A stretch of 64,000 nucleotides of DNA from Phoebastria nigripes (Eukaryota; Chordata; Aves; Procellariiformes; Diomedeidae): positions 359,070 to 423,069 of the forward strand of contig JAYKAV010002969.1 of NCBI GenBank assembly GCA_035582835.1, read 5' to 3'. The stretch's first letter is position 1, and each line of letters starts with the position of its first letter. This document shows positions 1 to 11,600 of this stretch, piece after piece. The notes under the pieces are model-generated. The model saw only the letters and a list, made by a program, of their open reading frames with translations. It did not search any database and was not told the origin of the DNA. A program made the position numbers and the translations under genes.

Positions 1-3000
1 AGTTTTTTAAATTTTTCATCATTTGGTTTTTTGTGTATAGCGTTTCTTCTCTTTGCAAATCTTTTCATATAGGCTTAATGACTATTTCATAAGGAGCTCA
101 CTGAGTTTTAGCAATTCAAATTAATAGCATGGTATGAAGGTTGGAGTGCTATTTAAATTGAAGTTCTTTTACATATGCTGGCCCAATATAACCCCAATAG
201 TCATTAATGTTATTTGTCTCTAACCATGGCTGCTGTATAAATTTCCACTTTTACATTTCTGAAGACAAACCAACCTGTAAAACAAAGTGCAAATTGAAAT
301 GCATTAATGTCTGTTCTAAGTAATTATACTTGAAATCATTCCAGCTCTGCGCAAGATAGGAAAAAAAGCNTTAAAAGGCAGCCTACAAGTTCTGCATGTG
401 TATTTTGTCAAATATGAAAGTCACATCACAAGTGACATACAGCCAGACAAAAAAGAGCATTTTAGTTTGTTACTAGGAGAGATGAGAGGAGGGACAGAAC
501 TGAAATGCTTTTGCAAATTGCATCAGTGTACTCTCAGCTGTAGTGTGTGACATCCACTGGTTTTTGTTTCAGTTTGTCAAGCATGTTGCACTTAAATACA
601 GCAATGTCTTAAAAATACAGAAATAGTAGTTTTAAGTTGAAATCATGGCAAGTAGCTTGTTGATATGTTTATGTTTGATTCAAATAAGCTGAGCTGCCTA
701 ATCAGTAAAAATATTCATGCGCAAAGCATAGTAAACTATTTTTTTATCAAAGCTTTCTTTGAAATTACCACTACCACAGAATAAGCATACAATACAATTC
801 GGCACATCTCTAGCTTATTATAAATTAATCTCCAACAGGAAAAAAGCTATAATAAACATTTCGCCATGCTATGTTTTGGGACAGCACCACTTTTCTCAGC
901 ACAAGAAAGAATTGCATGGGGTAACGGCATTATGACAAATGTGGTGGCACTATTTTTGTAAATCCTGTACAGTTTATGACCTGTAGAGCTTCTTTCCTGA
1001 CATTTGTAATGTCTTATGATTTGTTTATAAGAAAAGTAAGTTTCCTCATTTTGCTAATGGTGGATGTTTCAAATTTAATATTAAAAGTCCAGAAACTTGC
1101 CTTGCCTATCAGGATGAAAATGTTTTGTCACAGCCTATTTAAATGGAAAAGAGCCTTAAATTATAATTAAATTCATGATGATATAACCATCAGCTTCCTC
1201 TAAAAGAGGTAGTTTAAAGTGGTTTCAATGGCAAGGTTCTCAGTTATTATTATTATTCTAGAAACTGTGACTTACCTAGTGTTTTTAAGGACCGTGGCAT
1301 GCAAGAAAGGTATGATTATGGTGTGGTGGACAGAGGAGGAGTGGAGGGCTGGCATTACTGCTGCCAGAAGAGCTGGGTTTGGAATACCAGAGATTGCTGC
1401 TGGTCAGAGGCTGATTTCCTTTTGCCCGCTATGATTTTTACGCTCCCCGGGCTAAGGACACAGCTCCATAAAAGACCCCCGAAAGCTTGCTCTCCTGTGT
1501 CACTGCTGTGCAAAGGAATCACTGCCCCACTGGGGAGGAGCTGGCTGGAGTTCGATGGGAGAGGGGGAGCCGAGCAAGGAGGCAGGAGGGATCGGGCTGG
1601 TCCTTCACGGTCCCTGCGAGGCCCCTGCTGAGCCCTGGTGTACNTTCCCACACAAAGGTTCAGTTTCTTATGAACAAAACCCATTTGCAGATAGCCCAGC
1701 TGATCAGCCCTGCTCAGGGTTTTAATCCAAAATACAGTCAGAAGAGTAAACAAACAATTTTCTAGAAAAAAAATAACCTTGTGCATCATATGTCTAAATA
1801 CATTAGTAGTGTTAGCCCAAATATGTAGGCGCTTCTTTTTTGTTTATGGCATTGAATCCAACAAAGCTGAAGAAAACTAATCACTTTGACCCGCTTTTCT
1901 GGGAATACAAGGTCTCAGAATGAAATCTACCATTCCTCTAGAGAGAAGATACATGTGCTTGTGAAGAGAAAGCAAGCTGGTGCCAAACTTCTGTCTTCTG
2001 ACTTTGTTACAATAAAAGTTCACATGGCACTTCAAAAGCTGTGCTTAATTCAGAATATAAATTTGCTTAAAGCAATGAATTACCTTTTAGGACAGGGTGT
2101 TTCCAAAGAGTGGTTGGTACTCAGCAACCTGCAGCAGGGACCTCTAACATCCTGCTGCTGCTATGAGCAGATGTGCAGTATGATGCAAAATGAAAAAGCT
2201 TCTACACTGTTACAGTTCATCAGCTAAAAACTTATTTCCATGTCTTCTCTGTGTTTTGTTTTTTTCACACAACAAAACAACACAAAGCAAAAACCTAAAG
2301 CGGTAATAAGCAAACCACTTTTATAAGAGTTTTTCATCTGCCCGATGTATCCCAGTGAGACAGATGTATCCCAGTGAGAGGGTTTATACTGGCCAGCTGC
2401 AATGCCTATATGGTGGCAACCGCACTCCTCGGCTGTTTTTTACAGCCTTGGCCAATGGGTAACCGATAGCTTCTCTCTGAGGTATCAGGCACAACGATGT
2501 CATATTTTGCAGTGGAACAAACGCAATATGGCATCGATGGAATAGTGCAGAGCTTGCAGACATCCTTCCAGAAATGTCTATGTCTTAATCTGCTGGAATC
2601 CACCATAAAATGGCTTGTAAAGGCAATATGCAATCTAAGCAACCTCTCCGGTTCTCGGACACAGATGCAAAACAACTGCTCCTAGAATGGAAAAAAAAGG
2701 GTAAGATAAGCCTTTAATTATGTTTTGACTGAACACAACCAAGAAAAAAATGAATGAGAGAAAAACAATCTTGACCCATAAGGAGCTGCAAAAGCAAATA
2801 CTGAAGCACATGGGGCTGTGGTTGGGTGGGGAAAGGGGCTCTAAAAAATTTCGAAGATATGTTTGTAGCATGTTTATAGGGGAAGGCTGCTGTTTAATCT
2901 CTGCCCTAAAAGCCGATCGATGGTCTTGCAAATGAAAATTTGTTTCACATTAGAGGCTTGTTCTTTCAAAATGAGAAGTTTAAGTGCACAATGTTCTGAC

Positions 3001-4300
3001 CTAAAATATTTCAATTCTAGCCTGAATTCCTATGCCAGCAGGGATTATGAGATCATGCTGTCTGTCAACTCCTCTTTCGTCCATCTGTTCCCCTCCTCCT
3101 TTCCTTGATAACTTTTGAACCTTCAGGCTAATTTTCACCAAATTTGACAAAGCAGAGATAGGATGGAGGCTGCAACGATAATCCATGGTGAAAACTTCCA
3201 TGAAAATTCCATGGGTAGAAAGAGAAATAAATTATTTCCTGCACTGAATGTGCCCGAAGCTGGCCCAATTGAGCTCCTCACTCTTTCGAGAGGTGGCTAC
3301 TGGCCAGCACGTATGTAGCTCCAAACCAGCTACAGAATGAGCATATAGTCCTGCTTGCCAAGCTAAACAGATGGGGACGTAGTTTTTGTGAAAGGCCATG
3401 AGGGAGGTGGGACATCATATACATGTGAGTCTGGAAAGAGGGAACCGGTCACACAGGGAACTGAAGGCATTAGTTGCAGCAACCCAGATATACAATTTGA
3501 TAGACAGAAGATAGACAATCTTTTATCAGATGTGTCTTCTTTTGTCTAGGATGTGGACTTCAGTCACAGAGCTGAACTGCTCTCAGGACAGCAGAATTTT
3601 AGAAAGTTTTCTAGGTATTATTGATATTTATGAAATTTAAAAAAAAAACAACCCAACAATACTGTGAAGCACAAGCCTCCAAAATACTGCGGTAAGACAA
3701 GTTGATTTTAGTGCAAGTAACTGACTAAACTGAAATGGCATCGTCTTATGAAATAAGCTAGTGAATGCTTTTGTTCCTTCCCCATCGGAAAGACGCAATG
3801 CACTCTATCTGCAAGACGATTTGAAAACTTCAGCTAGCCTAAATTGCAGCTGCATATCAGGCTGTAATCTGATGGGNAGGAATTCAACGCTACAGCTCTT
3901 TTTACCCATGAGAACTCACTGCCAGGTCAGGGTGTAATTTAAAAGTGCGTCTTGCACAGACCACATTATACCAGAAATCAACATACTGCACTTTGTAGGC
4001 AATACAGATGCTGATTTTGATCTAGAAAACCTCATGCCAGTTAGTCTTAGCTGTGCTGAGCTGCGAGGTTGCTCATTTCCCTGTGTTGATTCATTTCAAC
4101 AATTGCATTAAGTGAGATTAGAGAAGCTGCACATTTAGGACATGTAGTGGGAGGGCTCAGCCACCCACATACAGCCTGGGTCAATGCCTCATCAGGGTGA
4201 AATGGAGAGATAACATTTCTGGTTGCAATAAATGATTTCTTTCTAGAATAACTGGCCTTAGAAACCGCAAGAAAAAAACCCTGCATTCTGAATTTAGTCT
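1..4300. other. Intergenic flank with no recognisable gene
   Basis: AT-rich sequence with no exon-like block that I can recognise. Short open frames at 1219-1434, 1299-1631 and 1886-2227 have no family resemblance and no coding-like composition. The GC-richer patch at about 1440-1640 is not recognised. In human the gene on this side of HAUS3 is MXD4, transcribed in the same direction. No MXD4 coding exon is visible here, so its 3' end, if conserved in position, lies further left or is present only as unrecognised 3' UTR. Confidence 0.5.
2344..2379. repeat. Short tandem duplication, 19-bp period, two copies
   Basis: The 17-bp unit gatgtatcccagtgaga occurs at 2344-2360 and again at 2363-2379, separated by two bases. 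This gives a two-copy direct repeat with a period of 19 bp. It could be a local slippage duplication. No function is inferred. Confidence 0.85.
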
Positions 4301-4309
4301 TCAGCAGTG

Positions 4310-5365
4310 CAGAGGATCTAATTCAAGAGCTATTAGTGGGTGAGCTGCTCCACAGTAGCAACCACAATATAATTAAGCTTAACACTGTAAAAAGAGAGCA
4401 AGACAAATAAAGCAGACGGATACTCAATTTTAAGAAAACGACCTATGCAAAAATGGGGGGAAATGCCAGAAAACCCTAAATGAGCAGTTCAAAAGCAAGA
4501 AGCTTACAAACACCCAGAAGGCTTAAAAAAACCTGTACTAGAAGCCCAGGTAAAATGTCTGACACAAACATACTACCGTGGCCCAAACCTCCCCCCTGCA
4601 TGACTCGATGAGAAAGTTAGGGAGGCTATCGCGAGGTGAGTAGGGAAGCCCAGGAAAACGTGGTACGCAAAATGTAAACAGGAAACGAAGCTGGCTAAAT
4701 TGGAGGAGTGGCTGATAAAGGATGCTCCAACTGTTAGTGAAAAGTTTACATGGTGCTCGACTCAGAACCAGCCCTCACAACGCAGAAGAGCTCCTGCCAT
4801 CATTGCCGAGAGCTTCCTGGTGGGTCCGTGAGCAGCAGCAGCCAAAAAGCTGAGAAAATGGAGCGTCCTAAGGAAGGGCATTGGAAACAAGGGTTTTGTA
4901 GAAAACCTTGGTGCACCCACACCTTGAGGACTGTGTGCAGTCTCGTCTCTGCACCTCAGCAAGGCGCAGCGATGTTATAAAAGGTACAGAGGAAGACAAC
5001 TGAAAGCATCGGGGAACGGAGGACTTGCTTTACAGAGGCCAAATTTTGGAACTCTCCAAACTGGAGAGGGCAGAGCTGAAGGGAAATTTACTGGTGGTTT
5101 CTAAATTGCTATGAAGGCCACAGATAAGGTAAATGCAGAGGTGGTATTCACCAAATCCTGCGATGCTAGAGCCGAGGGTCATTTGATGAGATTAGGAGAG
5201 GATTAACAAACAATTAAGAAAGTGCTTTTTTAAGCAGCAGGTAGTGACGTTCTGGAATTTGGTGCCTTGTGAAGTTTTGGGGCTATCAGCAGGTTCAAAA
5301 AGGGATTAGACAAATTCATGGACCTAAAGTCCATGAAAAAAATACTAGAAGGACTAGGCAAAGGT
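4310..5365 (+). mobile_element. Old decayed CR1 LINE fragment next to the promoter
   Basis: The stretch from about 4750 resembles the 3' part of ancient amniote CR1 elements in order. It has the A-A-K-K segment near 4840, then the region encoding H-T-L-R-T-V-C (about 4918-4940). Near 5250-5340 it has a tail resembling the usual 'gaactccttgcc...ttcaaaaa...agacaaattcatgga' ending. Upstream, 4310-4560 looks like the endonuclease-to-linker part of the same element class, which suggests an internal deletion. All frames are broken. A second copy of the 3' part lies at about 34593-35118. The family assignment is from memory of the family and the exact ends are uncertain. Confidence 0.65.
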
Positions 5366-5729
5366 GAATCACTATTACAGCAACTGTGGACAGAGGGGCG
5401 GTGGCCACCAGTAGCCCCGTCTCTGAGCTTCGGGAAGGCTGGCGGCCACACAGGGCTGCGGCACGGTTTTGGTCAAAGCTGAGCAGTGTCAAATGGCAGT
5501 CAGGCCCCCCCATCCCCTCCCTCCCACACGCTGGGCGCAATGGGCCCCGGAACGATCGCAAGCTTCGGCGGAGGGCAGAGGAGGAGAGCGGGACAGAGCG
5601 GCAGCTGCACACCGAGCCCACCCCGCGGCAGGGCTCAGGCGGCCCCGACTGAGGAGAGGGACGGCCCGGCCGCGCAGGCCCCGCCTCCGCTCCCTGTGGA
5701 GAGCCCCGCCCCGCCGCGAGTCGCCCGCC

Positions 5730-5741
5730 CACGTGACGTTA
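5730..5741 (+). promoter_or_regulatory. Overlapping E-box and CRE/ATF-like site
   Basis: CACGTG (5730-5735, USF/MYC class E-box) overlaps TGACGT (5734-5739, CRE/ATF half site), giving cacgtgacgtta. It lies within the CpG island about 400 bp before the first-exon donor. The motif match is seen directly. Occupancy is inference. Confidence 0.55.
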
Positions 5742-5999
5742 CTGGTCAGCGGGCCGGCGCCGGCCAACCCCCGCGCAGGGCCCCCGCCCCCCATTGGCGC
5801 GAGGCGGGCGAGGCGCGCGTGCGCGGGCGCCTCTGCGGAAGGACGGCGGGGGGCAGGAGGGGAGAGGCATGGGCGCGCGGCCGCGCAGGCGCAGTCGGCG
5901 GCTGAGCGGTGGCGCGCAGCACTCTGCGGCCGAGAGCCTGCGCGAGACTAACGCGTGGCGGGCGTTTCGAGCCGTTGGTGCTGCTGACGGCCGGCGGCC

Positions 6000-6132
6000 C
6001 CGCCCCCTCCGCGCGGGGCTCGGGCCCGGCTCCCTCTGCCTGGGGCGGGGACGCTGCCGACGCGCTTCCTCAGTCTTCCCGCCGTTTTCTGTGTCCCTCC
6101 CCTCCGTGCAGTCGCTGAGGCAGAGCGCTGTG
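6000..6132 (+). other. Noncoding first exon (3' end supported by splice donor)
   Basis: The sequence gctgtg|gtgagtac at 6127-6138 is a strong splice donor at the downstream side of the CpG core. It fits a noncoding first exon that splices to the HAUS3 exon at 7562 and, alternatively, to the POLN exon at 16322. The start of this exon cannot be fixed from sequence, so 6000 is nominal. Confidence 0.6.
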
Positions 6133-7561
6133 GTGAGTACCGAGCGGTGTGGGGTCGGGGCTCGCTCGCACCGGGAGGGGGACAGCCGCCGCAGCCTCCC
6201 CTCTCCCCTCCGTCTCCTCATCCTGCCCGGTCCTGCCCCGGGGCGGCTTTTAGCCGAGATCCCCTTGGGACTGTAGGCAGCGGCTGCCCCAGAGTTCGGA
6301 CCTGGCCGGCGGGCGTTTGGGCTCATCGGCNCTGGGAGAAAGCCCCTGACGGCCCCACTCGTGCGGGCTGAGCTGGCTGTGGCGATCGGACGTCCCCGTG
6401 CTGGGGACGGCGATCGTGTGGCGCTTCCTCAGGGGTCCGAAGATGTTATTTTTGGTGTTTGATGGCGGCTTGAGCGGCAGTGTCAGCGTGCCTTAATGAC
6501 CTGCATACACATACATAAAGCTATGTGCGCTCCTTTTTATTTATTTTGACCACAGCCCTTTTCTAGTATGGAAGGCAGAGGGCGGTTGGAAGGCTGCCCT
6601 GTGACATGAAACTTGCATAACAAATTCTATTTCCTATATAATCTGTAAGATAAATTAAATACACGCAGAATTTCAGAAGGATGGATTTACTTGTTCAGCA
6701 CTCATGCCCTTCTGGCAGGCTGACAAAGTGGGGTTTTCTGGTGGAAAGTATGTTCTAGAAACAAAGTATTAAGTAATACCAAACTAAAAAAAACCCTGGA
6801 TATTACCAGAGTATTGCAGACAAGGCCTCCTGACTTTCTTGATAATTTATCCTGTCTGTTGCACTTACTTTAGGATCCCAAAGCTGATGATTTGTTTGCT
6901 GGGAAACAGCAAACCAGCAAACTCCTTTTTCTTGTAACTTTTAAGTTGTGACTATTTTCACAAGAGTATTTACGCTGATCTTAATTTTAATTTTTTATAA
7001 TTGATCAAAAAATTGCATTATTATGTTGAGATATTTTTATGTTAAAGGATTTCTTGTTCCATTTTCAGAGGAAACTTTAAAATGGAGGTTTAGAAGACAG
7101 GATTCTGCTTGCTGCTGAAGTAAAAAAAATCTTTGAAAGCAAGACCTTGAAGTGCAGTGTAATGTCACTGTAGTTTTGTTTTTAGAACAAGCTGAAAGCT
7201 GCTCACATTTTGGAAGAGTTAAAATGATTGTGGGTGGGGTTTTTTATTTAATGTGAGGAAAACTAGATAAGTAAATCACTTTTGCAGGCCAATGAATTAC
7301 TCAGTATTTACACCTGTTGCTTTTAAATTAATGGTAGTATTCTATTTTAATAGTAAACTTATGTGAATTAAGGAAAAACATAACTATTTGCAAAGATCAG
7401 GGATTTAATTGATGTAAAATATTTTGTTCATCAAATCAGGACACATATTTATTAAGACATCCCTGAAATAAAAACTGGTTTCTAGTCTTTGAATAGCCAC
7501 TCTAATCCAGAATAGCATTCAGTTTTCTGGTATGATCTGACACTTCCTTTTTCCTGTGCAG
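6133..7561 (+). other. First intron of HAUS3
   Basis: CpG density drops off after about 6440 and the rest is AT-rich with no recognised repeat. The likely acceptor is ttcctgtgcag at 7551-7561. An alternative weaker acceptor, ccattttcag, lies near 7067. Confidence 0.55.
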
Positions 7562-8601
7562 ACTCTTTTTTTTTAAATACTGAATATTCATTTAAAATGA
7601 CAAAAAAATTACAACTGGAATAATACCCCAGATTTTTTCATGTATTTGGATGTTTTCTGCTTACAAAAAATATTTTAATCATGAGCTGTGGAAATGATTT
7701 TGTGGAAACTCTTAAGAAAATTGGATATCCAAAAGCTGATGAGCTTAATGGAGAAGATTTTGACTGGCTGTTTGAGTCTTCAGAAGACAAATCGTTTCTG
7801 GAGTGGTTTTGTGGAAATGTAAATGAGGAGCACGTGGTATCTGAAAAAGAACTGCAAGATTTTGATAGCCTTCTTGAGTCTGGTAAGCCCATTTTGGAAG
7901 GAAATGCACTGGATGAAGTCCTTAAAACCTTGAAGCCCACGGATTCAAAGAACAGTAGCCAAGAGGAGGAGGAAGAGGAGGAACTGAAGAAATTAGAGGA
8001 TGAGCTTCAAACTCTTCAGAAGTTGAAAAAGCTTCAAATTCATCGGCATAATAAGCTTCAAATGATGGTTTCTGCAAACAGCCATATGTTACAGACATTA
8101 AAAAGCAAAGAGGAAGAAGCACATAAAGATTTGAAAGAAGGACTAGAAGTGTTTACTGCAGCAAACAATAAGCTTAATAATGAACTGCTGTCTCTTGTGG
8201 ATGCAGCTAAGAAACTGGCCTCTTTCTTCACTGTTTCAGATTCAGACCAAGGGTCAGGTCCACATCCAGTGTTTTTTTCCCAACTTTCTTTGGACAAGTA
8301 TTTGTCTCAGGAAGAACAAAGCACTGCAGCACTTACCTCGTACATAAAAAAACATTTTTATCAAGGTATGTCTGAATGGGTTGAAAATTCATATGAAGAC
8401 AGCTTTCAGCTTGCGGATATAAGCAAACAAGTCACTTGTGATGAGACTAATGAAGTTTGTGAAGAGAGTCAAGAGATGGCCAGGCTCCAGACAGCATATA
8501 TTTGTGCTCAACATCAGCTAATTCAAATGCAAGCTAAAGAGGAGAGCATGAATTCAGCTATAAAATGCGTGGAGAGCATGCTACAGTCCTTAAAGAACAA
8601 G
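7562..8601 (+). CDS. HAUS3: HAUS3 first coding exon (5' UTR 7562-7680, residues 1-307)
   Basis: The acceptor at 7561 and the donor aacaag|gtaagc at 8602 bound the exon. Coding begins at 7681 and the exon ends in phase 0 after 307 codons. It carries the conserved N-terminal globular part (motifs DFDWLFES and FLEWFCGNVNE), the acidic run and the first coiled coil, the YLSQEEQSTAALT block (about residues 205-217), and the AYICAQHQLI segment. The open frame continues a few codons into the intron and stops at 8619; the donor position and family alignment show that this extension is not coding. Confidence 0.95.
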
Positions 8602-11600
8602 GTAAGCCACAGATGGTGATAGAAAGTAGTGGAGTTTTAAACAGGCAGGTGTGTTCAACTGGATTTAGTAAAAGGAATTGCTGAGTTATTGTTATTTCAA
8701 CTATTTTTACATAGTGAAATTGCACATTTGTGAAGTTTTAGTCTTGCACACAAAACTCCTCTTGTGAAATAGCTCCATTTTCTATAGTTAGAAATTCTTC
8801 AGTATGGCAGAATAGCTTTAATTCTACTTTCCAGAATTACTACCTTAAAAAACGTAGAATTTAGCAGTAACTTTCCACTTTAGTTTAACTTTGAAATTTC
8901 AAATTATAACTGTCTCTCAGTTGTTTGTACAAAACCCAAAAGCTTAACTTTGGTTGAAATTTTGTGGTACTGAGGAGCTAATATGATAAATGTATTCCTC
9001 TTTATATTCCATACCATAAACTTGAAAAGTTTTAGTTCACTGACTTTTGAAACTCAAGTATTTGTAATATGGTGACATTATGGTGATGTGTTTTAAATAC
9101 CAAATAAATGAATCGGATAGTTGAAGCCCCAGAAATCTCTCAATAAGTGAGTGACGGGCAGATATGACTACTGGAATTTAAGAATGTGAAGAAATCATAA
9201 CAGAAGGGAAAATATTAGCTTATGCCAGTCATGGACTAACTTGAGGCATCATGTCAGTTTGTGTATTTGCATTTACGGATGACTAGTGTATAGGGCTTGA
9301 TTGATTAGTCTCATTTGAAAAAGGTTGATTCCGATAGCAGTGTTGATAGTCATCCGCCTGAATATAAAACATTATGTTTGCATGTGAGATTTCAGTTAGA
9401 CATGCTTGAAATCTGGGTGCTAAGTGAAATACAGCTCTTCTATTTTTTCCACCGTAAACTGTTTCCTGGCCCTGCAATAGAATGAAATTACTGTCTATTG
9501 AAATACATTTATTTGATATCTACTTTTAAAATCTGTATTTACCTTATGTTGTAAAGTTCTGTGAAACTGCTTGTGGAGTTTTCATTACATTTTGTAGATA
9601 CAAAAGATGCAGTGATTTTAATTTAACATAAGTACATGAATCTTGTGTGAACTGAAGAAATGTGTTAGGGAAGTGGCTTGGAGGGAACCATGAAGAAATT
9701 GACAAATATTTTGCTTTTTGCAGGATATTGGAAAACAAGAAAACCTGGATGCCAAAATATCTAGTTTAAATGATGAAGTTTCAACAATTAAAGAAGAAAT
9801 AACTCAGATAAACAATGAAGAGCTGCTTCCCCTTCTGAAAGAGAATGCACGACTTTTGAGCGCACCAGTGGTGAAAGGATACTTGGATTGTCAGATTGCT
9901 CAGCAGGAGTATTATGCTTCAAGACAAGATGAAATATGCAGGCATTTGATAAGACAGAAAGCATCATTTGAACTTATTGAGCTAGCCTATGAAATGGAGT
10001 TGAAGAAACATAAGGAGATCTGCTGTCAACTTGAGAATTTGGTAGAATCTCTGAAACAGAGCAGTAATGAGTTGCAACAGAGACTACAGGTGATAACTGA
10101 GCAAACTCAACATGCACAGCCAAGAAACACTATTAGTTCAAAGGATGGTTTCTCTTGCAGGTAAGTGTTATAGTCACTATTGAACTTTGACTTACTTTGA
10201 AATAATATTGGGGAGATAAAGGCTTAGGCAAGCTAAGCCTTTTCTATTGCTAAGTTCTTAGTTACTTGCTATAGCTAATTAGTATTTTGAATTCTCCAGA
10301 ACTGAAGCCTTCAAGATATGAGATTTGCCTCTTGCTTATCCTTTGAAATTCTTTTCAGGTTTGTCTGAGGAAAAACTCTTCAATTATCAGTCTTGTTAAT
10401 ATTGCTGAAGCATTCCCAGGCAATATCCAGAATATAATGAATGTTTAAAGCCAAACCTGTCTTATATGGTGCCCTAATCTAGGACCTCTTGAAAGTTGTT
10501 CTAGAAGTATGGATGTAGAGAGCTGTTTATAACAATGCTTGCCCAGATCATATGCATGGCCTCATCAGCTTAGCCTGCAAAAACCCCCATGTGGTAGAGG
10601 ACAGGAACAACTCCTTGAATATATGAAATGTGTTTAGCCCATTTTTACTGCTTGATTTGCCATCTGGCTTCAGTGTCCTGTCACCCACGTAGGAGTCTGG
10701 TTTTTCACCATCTAAGTAATTAAGTCTCCTTGTAGCTCAGGTGATACAGCAGGAATGTGTGCTGTGTTGCTGTCACTTCAAGACTCTAAACCTTTTGATG
10801 AGGTGTATTGTATAATTATAATTGTGTTAATGTCAGANTTTTCCTCCTTCCTTAAAATGGTGCTTTAAGTGTTTTTTAATAGTTGATAGTTGAGTATGGT
10901 CTTGCACAGTGAATAACTACAAGAATTAGGTGGCATTAATTTTGCTCCCATTGTGCATTTGCATTGGCAACTTGTAACCTTTTTGTTCAGGTTTATTATT
11001 AAGTCTCCAAATCACTGAATCAGAATGTTTTCTGGCTACTTTTTAACTTTTTTTTTAAAAAGGGCATGTGTTAGTATTCATGATTGTGAAGGGAAGTTGA
11101 AAAAGTTAAAAAACCTGAAGGGTTTGTAAGCAGAAGACACTTCAAAGAAACTCAGTTACTTTTGAAATATAGCTCCTGCTCTTACTCAAACCAATCTGAT
11201 TCTATACTGGGGCTCAATTCCTGAAGATTTCAATATGCAGAGCTGGTAGTAGCAACCGAGCAAAGTTATCTGTAATCGTATTAGACTCTTCCTGATGCAG
11301 TGTAAGGGTACAGTTTGGTACAGCAGGTATTGCTGTCCTTTGTATGACTCGTAACTGATTGAAGAATTTCTTAGCAGTCTCTTCATAGATAGAAAATGGG
11401 AAATACTTCAGTAAGCTTGAAAATGTCATAAAGATTTCTCTTACTTCTCATTGGCCATTGAAGTCTGATGTTTTTCAGCACTTAAAAAAATTGGATCTTA
11501 CTTTGCTGTCCTTGAAGTGTCGGGAAATAGCTGGCAAAGCACATTGTCAACTTCTATTTGCATTCATTGTGTACTTATTAACTGTTATTTTGGTATTTCA

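Larger units (their letters stand above)
5390..6440 (+). promoter_or_regulatory. CpG-island promoter of HAUS3, probably shared with POLN
   Basis: This stretch is very GC- and CpG-rich in an otherwise AT-rich window, with no TATA box. Visible elements include GC boxes (ccccgccccgcc near 5704-5714), an E-box overlapping a CRE-like site (5730-5739), an inverted CCAAT box with an E2F-like ttggcgcg (about 5791-5801), and NRF1-like GCGC/TGCGC runs (about 5815-5830 and 5883-5895). It lies about 1.5 kb before the HAUS3 start codon and ends in a first-exon splice donor at 6133. No comparable island lies before POLN. The transcription start probably lies between about 5850 and 6050, but that is inference. 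Confidence 0.8.

Noticed and set aside
1299..1789. Open frames on both strands around 1.3-1.8 kb
   Set aside because: No family resemblance, and overlapping frames on opposite strands are equally long. Explained by a small GC-richer patch.
5469..6326. Long overlapping open frames on both strands in the CpG island
   Set aside because: GC-rich sequence is poor in stop codons, and the frames on both strands overlap and encode low-complexity Arg/Pro/Ala/Gly. They lie in the promoter and first intron.
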